From Alistipes sp. (lineage in GTDB: Bacteria > Bacteroidota > Bacteroidia > Bacteroidales > Rikenellaceae): a DNA stretch of 64,000 bases. This document shows positions 34,386 to 44,177 of this stretch, one piece after another. The position numbers were made by a program, and so were the translations under genes. Every line of letters starts with the position of its first letter. Within the stretch, counting starts at the first letter, position 1. Location of the stretch: positions 85,137 to 149,136 of the forward strand of contig JAGBWD010000034.1 of assembly GCA_017629985.1 (NCBI GenBank). Direction: 5' to 3'. Under the pieces are notes generated by a model, which saw nothing but the letters and a program-made list of their open reading frames with translations, ran no database searches and had not been told where the DNA came from.

Positions 34386-35555
34386 ATGATTATGAGAAAT
34401 TTAGTATTAAAGTTGGTAGTTTTTGCTACAATATTTAACCTCTATAGTGCCTCTGCGCAGGAGGGTTTTAATCTTATTGTTGTTGGTGATTCGCAGCCCC
34501 AAACAAAGAGACAACTCGAGGAGCTTGAGCGAGAGATAATCCCTCAAATAGGTGAGATTGTTAAGGAGTATAAAGCCTCGTCAAATCTCCCTGTTGCGAT
34601 ACTTCTCACGGGAGATGTTGTGTGGGATACCACAAAGTTTTTGCCCCGTGTAAAGCGAGCTTTCGAGAGCCTTGGAGTGCCTCTCTATGCGGTAATTGGA
34701 AACCATGACCATAACCCCAAGAAGCGTAACAACCAGCGCCGCGCCGAGCAGGAGTATATAGATACTTTTGGCCCACGAAATCAGGCTTTTATGCTTGGTA
34801 GTACACTCTTCCTCACCTTCGATAACATCGAGTTTCATCCCATAGCATATAGCGAGGGTGTTGATGCCGAGCAGCTGGTGTGGCTCAGCGAACAGATGGA
34901 GAATACACCACAGGATAGACGTGTGGCGGTGTGCATGCACGCCCTAGCTACCTCGCCCAAGGATGCTAGCGTCAAGCCCTATGCCAAGCCTATCAGGGAT
35001 ATTATTGGCGAGCGCGAGCTACACTTCATCACCGGCCATCACCACAACCACGGAACATACGAGATAGCACCAAATATTATAGAACACAATGTGGCGCAGG
35101 TGAACGGAAATCTATGGTATGCGCCAATATGCTCGGATGGTACGCCACGTGGTGTTTTCTGTATCGAGGAGCGTGATGGCGAGTGGACGTGGCATCATCG
35201 CCAGCTGGGAAAGCGTGCCGATGAGGTGCTTAAGGTGTGGAGTGAGGGTCTTGTGAAGGATCACAAGGAGTATGTTGTTGTGGGGGCTATTGGCTGGGAC
35301 GATAAGTGGAGTGTAGAGTGGTATGAGAATGGTGAGTCGCGAGGTGCGATGGAGCAGATAGAGATTGTGGACCCCGATTACATCTACTATGTTGAGCATG
35401 AGGCCAATTACAAGAAGAAGTATATGGAGCGTCTACGCAAATCAGCACATCCACACAAACACTACTACCGTTGTAAGCGAACACTCTCGGGAAGTGAGAT
35501 TCGTATCGTAGCCACTGACCGTTTTGGTCGTAAGTACGAGAGTGTCGTAAGGTAG
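34386..35555 (+). CDS. Exported calcineurin-like metallophosphoesterase
   Basis: 389 residues; an alternative ATG is two codons on. Signal peptide 1-24 (SASA-Q). The metal-binding motifs are in order: VVGDSQ, LLTGDVVWD, VIGNHDHN, CMHA, and GHHHNH. The His of the usual first DxH motif is replaced by Gln (DSQ), which occurs in some members. A C-terminal beta domain of about 120 residues (from about 265) resembles the domain following the phosphatase in Bacteroidota calcineurin-like proteins. Substrate unknown; location probably periplasmic. It converges with comF with a 19-bp gap. Confidence 0.85.
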   Translation: MIMRNLVLKLVVFATIFNLYSASAQEGFNLIVVGDSQPQTKRQLEELEREIIPQIGEIVKEYKASSNLPVAILLTGDVVWDTTKFLPRVKRAFESLGVPLYAVIGNHDHNPKKRNNQRRAEQEYIDTFGPRNQAFMLGSTLFLTFDNIEFHPIAYSEGVDAEQLVWLSEQMENTPQDRRVAVCMHALATSPKDASVKPYAKPIRDIIGERELHFITGHHHNHGTYEIAPNIIEHNVAQVNGNLWYAPICSDGTPRGVFCIEERDGEWTWHHRQLGKRADEVLKVWSEGLVKDHKEYVVVGAIGWDDKWSVEWYENGESRGAMEQIEIVDPDYIYYVEHEANYKKKYMERLRKSAHPHKHYYRCKRTLSGSEIRIVATDRFGRKYESVVR

Positions 35556-35574
35556 CGAAGGGCGCCTCACTAGG

Positions 35575-36300
35575 TTATATATGTGAGATACGTTGTGTCA
35601 CTGCCAATGTCGCAAATGAGATGCGGGCATCGGGGACGGCGGTGTGTATGGCCAGCATGCAGTTATATAGTGTAGCTCCCGTGGTCAATACATCGTCTAC
35701 AATAAGAATATGCTTGCCACGTAGCCTTTCGGGTTTTGTGACTCTAAAAAGGTTGTCTACACTCTCCCAGCGTTCACCTCTCTTTAGGCGTGCCTGTGAA
35801 GGGTTATTACGTGTGCGGCGTATGGCGCTACTATCTACCGTAGCACCCAGCATCTTGGCAATACCCTCGGCGAGGTATCTCGACTGGTTATAGCCACGCA
35901 GGATACTCTTTATGGGGTGTAGAGGCAGTGGTATGATGATATCTACGTCATCGTAGAGTGTTGAGGCTTTAAGCTCTGCGCCATACCATACCCCAAGGTT
36001 ATAGGCTATCTGCCACATACCTCCATACTTAAAACGGTGTATCAGAGTTCGCCATAGGGAGTTACCTTTGTAAAAGAAGAATGATGACCCACGGTAGACA
36101 GGCACCAGACCATCGAAACACTCCTTCGAGGGGTTGTTGTCTGTGAGCCAGTAGTTTGTGAGGGGTATGTCGAGGCGGCAGCGAGGACATATACCATTCA
36201 TCGATGGTGTTATGTGGCCGCCACACACCATGCAGCACTCTGGAAATACTAGCGAGCGTATGTCGCGCCATAGCTCCAATATGGTGTTAGGCATCGACAT
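35575..36300 (-). CDS. ComF family phosphoribosyltransferase-like protein
   Basis: 241 residues. An N-terminal zinc-ribbon-like motif (CCMVCGG...CPRC, about 22-40) is followed by a PRTase fold with the PRPP loop ILIVDDVLTTGAT near residue 200. ComF proteins are needed for DNA uptake in competent bacteria and bind PriA in some species. Here the gene overlaps the end of priA by 14 bp (or 8 bp if the second ATG at 36294 is used), which agrees with a functional link to PriA. Confidence 0.88.
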   Translation of the reverse strand: MSMPNTILELWRDIRSLVFPECCMVCGGHITPSMNGICPRCRLDIPLTNYWLTDNNPSKECFDGLVPVYRGSSFFFYKGNSLWRTLIHRFKYGGMWQIAYNLGVWYGAELKASTLYDDVDIIIPLPLHPIKSILRGYNQSRYLAEGIAKMLGATVDSSAIRRTRNNPSQARLKRGERWESVDNLFRVTKPERLRGKHILIVDDVLTTGATLYNCMLAIHTAVPDARISFATLAVTQRISHI

Positions 36301-38536
36301 CTATAAGTAGCTTTACACTTTTATACTCTCTCTTTTGCTCACTCTCGGCAATCGCCTCACGAATCATCTTTCGCGCCCTCTGCATCGAAGCCCCCGCCTC
36401 TATCTTTATCAAAATCTCGGCACGGTGTTCGCCGCGTAGCATCTCCAAGGCAGAGGATACAGGTCCCATAACCCTAGCCCCGAACTTCTTACGCATGAGC
36501 GTTGCTATGTGATGTGCTGCGTGGCGCAGTAGCTCATACTCTGTGTGGCGCAGCATGAGGCGTATGAGGTGAGAGTAGGGTGGATAGCCAAAGGCTCTGC
36601 GCTCCTCCAGCTCCTTGCGTGCCATGGCATGGTAATCCCCCGAGCTAACATGCTCTATCACAGGATGCTTGGGCTGTGAGGTTTGTATCACCACGCGCCC
36701 TCTATCGTTATGTCTTCCTGCGCGTCCAGCAACCTGCATCATAAGCTGAAAGGCTCGCTCCGAGGCTCTAAAATCGGGAATCGAGAGTAGGTTATCGGCA
36801 TTTAGAATACCCACCGTGGAGACATTCTTAAAGTCAAAGCCCTTGGTGATAATCTGTGTGCCTACGAGGATATCTGTGAGGCCAGCCTCAAAGTCATGTA
36901 CTATCTGTTTGAATGCTCGCTCCGAGGTGGAGGTGTCGCTGTCGAGTCTCTCTACACGTGCCGTGGGGAAGAGACGTGATATCTCCTCTGCAGCCTTCTC
37001 CGTTCCGAAGCCCATGAGTGCCATATCCTGAATATCGCAGTTGGGACATACCGTAGGTGTAGGCATGGTATATCCGCAGTAGTGGCACTCCATGCGTGCC
37101 GAGGCCTTATGCTGTGTGAGTGTCACGTTGCAATGTGGACATCGTGGCGAGTATCCACATGTGCGACACTGTGTATATGGTGAGTATCCGCGGCGATTCT
37201 GGAAGAGCATGACCTGCTCCTTTGCTGCGAGGGTACGTGATATGTCGTTTAGCAGGTCGAGGTTAAAGTGCGTCTTTCGCTCGCCACGTTTCACGGCACG
37301 TATGGTGTCGGAGACTATAACCTCGGGAAGTACTCCCTCGCCCCAGCGCTCTTTAAGCTCTATATATGCATATTTCCCAGCAAGGCTATTGGTGTAGCTC
37401 TCGAGAGATGGCGTGGCACTTCCCAGTACAACATTCGCATTGTTGAGGCGTCCCAATATAACTGCCGTGTCACGAGCATTGTATCGTGGGGCGAGATCAC
37501 TTTGCTTGTAATTTGCATCATGCTCCTCATCCACAATTATAAGTCCCATGTTATGGGTAGGCAGGAATATCGAGGAGCGTACGCCGACTATTAGCTCTCC
37601 GCCACTACTTGTGGCAAGACGTAGGAATGTCTGTCCACGGCGTAGTGCCGTGAGGCGTGAGTGATATGTTGTTGTGCGACCCTCAAATATGCGCTCCAGA
37701 CGCTCCACAAGCTGTGATGTTATGACAATCTCTGGAACAAGCATCAGCACATCGCCTCCTGCGGCGAGGGTCTCGGCTATTAGGTGTATGTATATCTCTG
37801 TCTTTCCCGAGCCTGTAACACCATGAAGCAGTGCCACGCGCTTTTCGTGATGTGCCTTGCGAATCTCCTCAAGGGCTTTTGTTTGTGCCTCGGAGAGTGT
37901 AGGTCGTAGAAACTCCGCACTGTCGTATATACGTTGTGCGGTGCGCTCCTCGGTATATATAAGACCCCTCTTGCGAAGTGCCGTAAGCTCTTCGTTATTA
38001 AGGTTTAGGAGTCGGCGTGGCACAAAGCCATCCGCAGCCTTGCGCTCTATGGCTAGGTTGGCTATGATATCTAGATTCTCGCAGCGGCGTGGTGCGCGGC
38101 GTGAGTGCCTTGCCACGTACTCCGCTAGAGCCTCCTCCGAGCGTAACTCCTCGCAGAGAGCCACATATCGCTCCTTGGGTGCCTCTATGCTCCTCTCATC
38201 GAGTTCGGTAAGGGATGTCGCCGAGGGCTTGGCAAGCGAGGGTAGAGCTACGCGCATAACCTCCCCTAGGCTACACATATAGTACTCTGCTACCCACTCC
38301 CACGCTCTCTGCATTGTGGGCGTGACAAGAGGTACGCTATATAGTTTTTTTAGGATAGGTTTTATACGCGGGTAGTCGGGTTTCTCGCTGCTTATGCTCC
38401 ACACGATACCCGTATAATAACGGCTGCTGCCAAACTGTACGACAACGGCATCGCCCACCCCGACAGCCAACGTCTCACTCAACGAGAAGGTGTACATTGG
38501 CTGCGCCAGAGGAAGAACCACCTGTGCGTAAAGCAT
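36287..38536 (-). CDS. priA: Primosomal replication protein N' (PriA helicase)
   Basis: 749 residues. The N-terminal 3'-end-binding domain (QVVLPLAQPMYTFSL) is followed by the helicase core with Walker A GVTGSGKTEIY and VDEEHD. The zinc-binding insert is complete (CRTCGYSPRCPHC...CHYCGYTMPTPTVCPNC). Motifs V/VI include GTQIITKGFDF and QVAGRAGRH. It restarts replication at collapsed forks. Follows the YitT-like gene by 34 bp. Confidence 0.95.
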   Translation of the reverse strand: MLYAQVVLPLAQPMYTFSLSETLAVGVGDAVVVQFGSSRYYTGIVWSISSEKPDYPRIKPILKKLYSVPLVTPTMQRAWEWVAEYYMCSLGEVMRVALPSLAKPSATSLTELDERSIEAPKERYVALCEELRSEEALAEYVARHSRRAPRRCENLDIIANLAIERKAADGFVPRRLLNLNNEELTALRKRGLIYTEERTAQRIYDSAEFLRPTLSEAQTKALEEIRKAHHEKRVALLHGVTGSGKTEIYIHLIAETLAAGGDVLMLVPEIVITSQLVERLERIFEGRTTTYHSRLTALRRGQTFLRLATSSGGELIVGVRSSIFLPTHNMGLIIVDEEHDANYKQSDLAPRYNARDTAVILGRLNNANVVLGSATPSLESYTNSLAGKYAYIELKERWGEGVLPEVIVSDTIRAVKRGERKTHFNLDLLNDISRTLAAKEQVMLFQNRRGYSPYTQCRTCGYSPRCPHCNVTLTQHKASARMECHYCGYTMPTPTVCPNCDIQDMALMGFGTEKAAEEISRLFPTARVERLDSDTSTSERAFKQIVHDFEAGLTDILVGTQIITKGFDFKNVSTVGILNADNLLSIPDFRASERAFQLMMQVAGRAGRHNDRGRVVIQTSQPKHPVIEHVSSGDYHAMARKELEERRAFGYPPYSHLIRLMLRHTEYELLRHAAHHIATLMRKKFGARVMGPVSSALEMLRGEHRAEILIKIEAGASMQRARKMIREAIAESEQKREYKSVKLLIDVDA

Positions 38537-38570
38537 AGCAGCAGCAGTATTTTAGTTGGGAGTAACCCCG

Positions 38571-39587
38571 TTATGCCTTGTTCAAAGCATCGAAGCCCTG
38601 ACCATATACGCCCATAACAGAGCCTACGGTGAGGAATGCGTTAGGATCCTGCTCACGAACAAGCTTCAGGATCATCGATGTATCACGCTTGCGGCAAACA
38701 ACCATCACAGCCTTTGAAGGGGTCTTTGAGTACCAACCCATAGCATCGATAAGTGTTGCGCCACGGTGTGCCTTGGTGTTAATCATCTCGGCCATACCCT
38801 CATAGTCCTTGCAGAAGATCATAATCTGGTTAGACTGCTGGTTACCAGACTGTACCAAGTCTACAGTGTAGCCAATAACCGCTATCATCATAAAACCATA
38901 GATCATACGTGCAAAGGCATCTGGAGAGAGTGGCATAATAGAGACAGCCTTGATCAACTCTGACCCAGCAGGATCATAGTCTGCAGGCACCATGTTTACG
39001 CTGGTAGTAAGGAAGAGAGAACCAACAAGAATACCAAAGTCGGTCATAATCAACACCTTACCATAGCTTACTGTGCGGAACTTATTGATAATCATTGCAA
39101 CGATATCAGTACCACCTGTTGAGCCACCCTGCATGAACGACACTGCGATACCTACACCGCAAGATGCAGCACCCATAGCAACCAAAAGGATTCGCCATGA
39201 GTCAACGCCCATAACCATCTTAACCATGGTGTCAGCAGGCATCAGGCTTACAAGGTTGAACATCACAGACATCATAAAGATGCAGTAGAGGGTCTTGATA
39301 CCGAACTTCCAACCTACGATCATAACGCCGAGGATAAGAAGGATACAGTTAATAACAAAGATCAAGTTACCGATGGTAACGAAGCTTGAGATAAACTCGG
39401 AGCCAGGGAATACGCTTGAGAGAACAGCATTGATAAGCGTAGCCAAACCTGCAGCACCACCACCCATACCACCTGCGGGGAGTACGCACATCTGCCAGCC
39501 AAAGGCGTAGCAGAACATACCAAAGGTCATCAAAAGATACTCCTTGATACCGATAAGAATGTCACGAGAAGAAATTTTCATACCCAT
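38571..39587 (-). CDS. YitT family membrane protein (DUF161/DUF2179)
   Basis: 338 residues from the ATG at 39587 (a second ATG at 39581 is equally plausible); the frame extends to 39683 but that part lies over the promoter. Five to six membrane segments form the YitT region, including the family stretch FMQGGSTGGTDIVAMIINK. A cytoplasmic DUF2179 domain ends the protein (KAVMVVCRKRDTSMILKLVREQDPNAF). Its codon choice is closer to that of highly expressed genes than its neighbours'. Transport role presumed; substrate unknown. Confidence 0.85.
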   Translation of the reverse strand: MGMKISSRDILIGIKEYLLMTFGMFCYAFGWQMCVLPAGGMGGGAAGLATLINAVLSSVFPGSEFISSFVTIGNLIFVINCILLILGVMIVGWKFGIKTLYCIFMMSVMFNLVSLMPADTMVKMVMGVDSWRILLVAMGAASCGVGIAVSFMQGGSTGGTDIVAMIINKFRTVSYGKVLIMTDFGILVGSLFLTTSVNMVPADYDPAGSELIKAVSIMPLSPDAFARMIYGFMMIAVIGYTVDLVQSGNQQSNQIMIFCKDYEGMAEMINTKAHRGATLIDAMGWYSKTPSKAVMVVCRKRDTSMILKLVREQDPNAFLTVGSVMGVYGQGFDALNKA

Positions 39588-39641
39588 TTCAGTATATATT
39601 TTATAAAGTTCAGGTGAATAATTTTCAATGGAAATTCGTGG

Positions 39642-39674
39642 CAAATGTACAAACTTTCCAACGAAAAGTGCAAA
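39642..39674 (-). promoter_or_regulatory. Predicted promoter (TTTG-N21-TACATTTG) for the YitT-like gene
   Basis: Minus-strand TTTG at 39674-39671 and TACATTTG at 39649-39642 are 21 nt apart, a full match to the Bacteroidota -33/-7 pattern and the best promoter in the window. Confidence 0.75.
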
Positions 39675-39742
39675 AAAACGCAAATATTTTATAGCGTAGT
39701 GCGCAAGAGGTTAATAATCAACCCCTTGCACATATACGCAAA

Positions 39743-41920
39743 TTAGTACCAACAGCTCTTTTCAGAACCCATGTTGAACGTGAGGATGCCGCCAGCGATA
39801 ATCTCCTCGTGGGTGATGTAGTAGCGGTTTAGAGGCTCTCCATTAAGCTCTACGCTCTGCACATAGCGATTCTCTGGGGTATAACCATTACGCACCACAA
39901 CAAACTCGCCGCACTGCACATCAATCTCTGCTCTATCGACCATAGGAACGCCAAGTACATACTTACCTGCCGCAGGCTCCACAGGGTAGAATCCGAGAGT
40001 TGTCATAATGTACCATGCTGACATCTGGCCCACATCCTCATTACCCGAGAGGCCATCCACCTCTGTTGAGTACATAGTATCCATAACCTCATATAGACGG
40101 TCTGCCGCCTTCCATGGCTCGCCAAGCATGGTGTAGAAGTAGATGATGTGGTGGCTAGGCTCGTTACCATGTACATACTGTCCAATAAGGCCCGAGATAT
40201 CTGGTGTTACATCCTCACCCTCCATCTTTGTATCGGCAGTGAAGAGTCCATCGAGCTTCTCTAGGGTCTGCTCTACGCCACCGAAGCACTCTACCAACTT
40301 GTCGAGATCCTGTGGTACCAACCACAAATATTGCCATGCGTTACCCTCGCAATATTCGTTTGCGATGCGCGATGCGTTATATGGGTTGAAATCCTCGCGC
40401 CACTGGCCTGTAGAGGACTTACCACGTGGATAGCCTACCGTAGGGTCAAAGTAGTTCAACCATGAGTGGCTACGCTTCTCGAGATACTCTGCCTCCTCTT
40501 TGCCGAGCATCTTTGCCACCTCGTATGCCGCAGCATCGGCAATGGCAAACTCCATGTCGTGAGCTATAGACTCACCCTGAAGGTCGTTCGGCATATAACC
40601 ATACTGTTTACGATACTTACCGCCACGAATGTCGTGCATAGCTGATTTGTAGATAGCCTCCCAGGCACGCTCTGCGTCAATGCCTTTGATGCCTTTGGTC
40701 ACAGCATCCGATACGGCGATGATACCTGGAGAGCCTACCATACAGCCGTTATCCCAGCCCCATAGGTGCCAAATAGGGAGGAAGCCCTGCTCATCGCAGA
40801 TGTTTATCATGGTGTTTACAACATCATCCATGCGCTCGGGATGTGTGATAGTCATGAGTGGTAGCTTGGCACGATAGGTATCCCACAATGAGAATGTGGT
40901 GTAGGTGTCATGACCAGGGTTCTCGTGTACTTGGTTATCAGCACCACGGTAAGTGCCATCTACATCCGAGAAGAGCGATGGTGCTACGTACATGTGGTAG
41001 ATGCCGGTGTAGAATATCTCCTCCTGCTCCTCTGTAGCGCCATAGATACGTATCTTGCGTAGCTCGTTTTGCCACTTTGCAAGAGTCTCTGTGCGTACGG
41101 TGTTAAAATCCTTATCCTTAACCTCTGTGTTGAAGTTTAGCTCCGCGCCCTCTGGGGATGTAGATGATAGGGCAACCTTTACACCTATCTGCTCACCCTC
41201 CTCGGTCTTGAAGTCTATGCGGTAGTAGAAGCCATACTCGCCGATAGGCTCAAACTTCTCAAAAGGCTTTGAGAACTCTATCACGAAGTATACCTTCTGA
41301 TTATTTGACCATCCCCAGCTGTGGCGGCGACCTACAACGCGAGTATCACTTACCGCCTCGGCATACAAATCCTCGGGGCGGTCGAAGCAACCACCATGTA
41401 CAAGGTCAAGGATGATGGCGGCCTGGTCACTTGCTGGGAAGGTGTAGCGGTGAAGACCTCCGCGCTCTGTAGCAGTCATCTCTGCAAGGATGTTATAGCG
41501 AGTAAGAGGTACAGAGTAGTATCCAGGCTCCACAATCTCCTTTGTACGGTCAGCCTCGCTCCAGAAACCTGTGGTGTAGTCGCCCAAACGGCCACGACCA
41601 TACTCCACCTCGCCAACAACAGGCATCAACGTAACATCAAACAAATCACCACATCCGGTACCCGAAAGGTGTGTGTGCGAGAATCCGATGACACTATTCT
41701 CCGAGTCGTGATATCCCGAACACCAATCCCACTCCTGGGTGATGCTTGTAGGACCCACCTGTGTCATACCAAATGGTGCATTAGCACCAACGAATACGTG
41801 ACCATGGCCTCCAGAGCCAATCTTTGGGTTTACCAAAGTGGTATAGTCCCTCTCTGGCGTGGCGCAGCCTACCAGCATGGCAACGGCTGCAAAGAGTGAT
41901 AGTAGTTTAATTTTTTTCAT
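39743..41920 (-). CDS. GH92 alpha-mannosidase-type lipoprotein
   Basis: 725 residues. Lipobox MLVGC (Cys19) predicts an outer-membrane lipoprotein. GH92 features are an N-terminal beta domain (NPKIGSGGHGHVFVGANAPFGM), an (alpha/alpha)6 barrel with the DTYRAKLPLMTI segment, the EGNAWQYLW acid region, and the GNEDVGQMSAWYIMTTLGFYP motif that provides the general-base carboxylates and calcium site. GH92 enzymes are calcium-dependent exo-alpha-mannosidases of host or fungal glycans; linkage specificity cannot be read from sequence. Confidence 0.9.
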   Translation of the reverse strand: MKKIKLLSLFAAVAMLVGCATPERDYTTLVNPKIGSGGHGHVFVGANAPFGMTQVGPTSITQEWDWCSGYHDSENSVIGFSHTHLSGTGCGDLFDVTLMPVVGEVEYGRGRLGDYTTGFWSEADRTKEIVEPGYYSVPLTRYNILAEMTATERGGLHRYTFPASDQAAIILDLVHGGCFDRPEDLYAEAVSDTRVVGRRHSWGWSNNQKVYFVIEFSKPFEKFEPIGEYGFYYRIDFKTEEGEQIGVKVALSSTSPEGAELNFNTEVKDKDFNTVRTETLAKWQNELRKIRIYGATEEQEEIFYTGIYHMYVAPSLFSDVDGTYRGADNQVHENPGHDTYTTFSLWDTYRAKLPLMTITHPERMDDVVNTMINICDEQGFLPIWHLWGWDNGCMVGSPGIIAVSDAVTKGIKGIDAERAWEAIYKSAMHDIRGGKYRKQYGYMPNDLQGESIAHDMEFAIADAAAYEVAKMLGKEEAEYLEKRSHSWLNYFDPTVGYPRGKSSTGQWREDFNPYNASRIANEYCEGNAWQYLWLVPQDLDKLVECFGGVEQTLEKLDGLFTADTKMEGEDVTPDISGLIGQYVHGNEPSHHIIYFYTMLGEPWKAADRLYEVMDTMYSTEVDGLSGNEDVGQMSAWYIMTTLGFYPVEPAAGKYVLGVPMVDRAEIDVQCGEFVVVRNGYTPENRYVQSVELNGEPLNRYYITHEEIIAGGILTFNMGSEKSCWY

Positions 41921-41932
41921 ATAATTTAAGTT

Positions 41933-44176
41933 TTAGTTTTTCGCCTTACGTTTAATATTTAACTCCTTTGCTCGGATAAGTTCATTATGTGAAATACGGT
42001 ACTTATTAATGCACTTACCGCCAAGGGTGATGTTTCCGATGTAATCTCCCTTGCCCTCGGCAGTAATCTTTAGGGTGCCATGTTGGGTCTCTATCTCTAT
42101 CTTGTCGAAGCGTGGTGTTGTGAGGGTGTAGTATGGCTCTCCAGGGCAGTCGGGGTATATGCCGAGCATGGAGAATACCGCCCACGTAGACATGGTGCCT
42201 GTGTCGTCATTTCCAGGAATGCCGTCAGGCGCTGTCGAGTAGTGGTCATCAAGAAGTCTCTTTACGAGAGCTTGTGTGCGCCACTCTTCACCCTTGATAC
42301 GCGAGAAGAGATATGGGTATGCTATATCGGGTTCGTTCGTGGGGTCGTAATGCCCCTCCTCGAATATCATCCATAGCTTATTTGTGAATGCTTGTTTGCC
42401 ACCCATAGCCTTTATAAGACCCTCGATGTCGTGTGGTACAAAGAAGGTGTAGTTCCAGGCGCTTCCCTCGTGGAAACCTATGGTATTAGAGAAGTTTGCA
42501 CCTGCCGTAGGGTCAAACTCCCCAACATAGTTGCCGTCAATATCTATAGGGCGCATAGCTCCATCTGCCTTCGAGTAGTAGTGGTGCCATCCTGCGGCAC
42601 GGCGCTCCATCTCCTTGGCAAGCTCCTCATCGCCAAGCTCATGGGCAAGGAGCGACAGCGCGTGGTCAGCGACATAATATTCCAGGGCATGCGACACAGA
42701 GTTATCTCCCGACATATCCTGTGCAAAGAGTCCTACAGGGATATATCCTCGCTCCATATATGGGTCTATGTCGCGGCGTATAGGGTTATCTGCACCTGGT
42801 GTTGTTGCCGAGCGCTTCATAGCTTCGTATGCAGCCTCTATGTCGAAGTCACGAAGACCCTTTAGGTAGCTATCTACAATGACAGGTATTGCAGGGTCAC
42901 CCTCCATGGTATATGTCTCACGGCCATATAGCTCCCAGCGTGGCAGCCATCCCCACTCCTGCGACATAGCAACCATCGAGCGTATCATGTCGGTCTGTAC
43001 TTCGGGGTATACAAGTGTCAATAGTTGATGTAGATTGCGATAGGTGTCCCATAGTGAGAATACCGTATATCGTTTATAATCCGCCGCAAGGCCTGTGGTG
43101 CCACTCTCCATAGCTGGGTACTCACCATTGACATCGCTCAAGAGGTTGGGGTGTAGTAGAGCATGATATAGGCCTGTATAGAGAATCGTCTTATCCTCCT
43201 CGGTGCCACCCTCCACACGTATACGTCCGAGGGTCTTATTCCAGGTTTCGTGCGACATCTTACGAATCGCGTCAAAGGTGCTGCTGCCCACCTCGGCATC
43301 GAGGTTTTTACGAGCATTTTCGATAGAGGTGTAGGATATACCTACCTTAACCTCCACCACTGTTCCAGGCTCCACCTCGCCCAGCGAGAAGTAGAAGCCT
43401 ATGTCGTTGCCCATCATCTCGCGGTTATAGCTCTTGTATAGCTTATACTCTCCGCTATCTCCCGACCATGCTGCCTCTATTCCAGTCATCTCGGGCTGTA
43501 GCTTCCAATACCCTGTTGCCTTGGCTTTGTGCGAGATACGTGCTACAAAATATACAGGGAACACCGCTTGGTTGGTGTAGCAAAAGGTGCCTAGAAGACG
43601 CATACCCTCAACTTCGGTGTCGCTAACCTTGCGGAGCATAGCTCCCGACTCGTTAGATAGTGCGGTGCCTAAATCGATGAGAATATTTGCCTCACCCCCT
43701 TTGGTGAATGTGTAACGCTCGATAGAGGCACGCTCTGTTGCTGTTGCCTCGGCACGGATGGCAAAGTTATCATACGTAGTGGCATAGTAGCCTGGCGTAG
43801 CCTCCTCGTTGGAGTATGTAGAGCCATGGTCGTAGCGGTCAGGCATAACATCACCTATCGTAGCCATAGTGATTATAGCTCCCATCTCGGGGCATCCCAC
43901 ACCGCTCAAGGCGTTATGTGCGAAGCCTACGCTATACTTATTACGAATATCGTAAGGTGCTGACCACCACCTATTATCCTTGTCGAAGTGGTTGAGGTTG
44001 GAGCCTGTGACATTAAACGGCACTACAGCCACCATACCATGAGGTACGACAGCTCCAGGGTGTGTGACAGAGTAGTCGGCAGTACCAATAAATGGGTCTA
44101 CATATTTAGTTGGCTCCTCGGCCCACGCTACGAGACTCAATAGGGCTGCAAATATTGTAAATAGGTTTTTTCTCAT
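41933..44176 (-). CDS. GH92 alpha-mannosidase-type protein, secreted (SPI)
   Basis: 747 residues. Signal peptide cleaved near AWA-E; no lipobox, so it is periplasmic rather than anchored. GH92 motifs present: YVDPFIGTADYSVTHPGAVVPHGM, SLWDTYRNLHQLLTLVYPE, HEGSAWNYTFFVPHD, and GNDDTGTMSTWAVFSMLGIYP. It is clearly diverged from the neighbouring GH92, suggesting a different linkage or a successive step. 12 bp upstream of the next GH92, one base after GH97. Confidence 0.9.
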   Translation of the reverse strand: MRKNLFTIFAALLSLVAWAEEPTKYVDPFIGTADYSVTHPGAVVPHGMVAVVPFNVTGSNLNHFDKDNRWWSAPYDIRNKYSVGFAHNALSGVGCPEMGAIITMATIGDVMPDRYDHGSTYSNEEATPGYYATTYDNFAIRAEATATERASIERYTFTKGGEANILIDLGTALSNESGAMLRKVSDTEVEGMRLLGTFCYTNQAVFPVYFVARISHKAKATGYWKLQPEMTGIEAAWSGDSGEYKLYKSYNREMMGNDIGFYFSLGEVEPGTVVEVKVGISYTSIENARKNLDAEVGSSTFDAIRKMSHETWNKTLGRIRVEGGTEEDKTILYTGLYHALLHPNLLSDVNGEYPAMESGTTGLAADYKRYTVFSLWDTYRNLHQLLTLVYPEVQTDMIRSMVAMSQEWGWLPRWELYGRETYTMEGDPAIPVIVDSYLKGLRDFDIEAAYEAMKRSATTPGADNPIRRDIDPYMERGYIPVGLFAQDMSGDNSVSHALEYYVADHALSLLAHELGDEELAKEMERRAAGWHHYYSKADGAMRPIDIDGNYVGEFDPTAGANFSNTIGFHEGSAWNYTFFVPHDIEGLIKAMGGKQAFTNKLWMIFEEGHYDPTNEPDIAYPYLFSRIKGEEWRTQALVKRLLDDHYSTAPDGIPGNDDTGTMSTWAVFSMLGIYPDCPGEPYYTLTTPRFDKIEIETQHGTLKITAEGKGDYIGNITLGGKCINKYRISHNELIRAKELNIKRKAKN

Positions 44177-44177
44177 G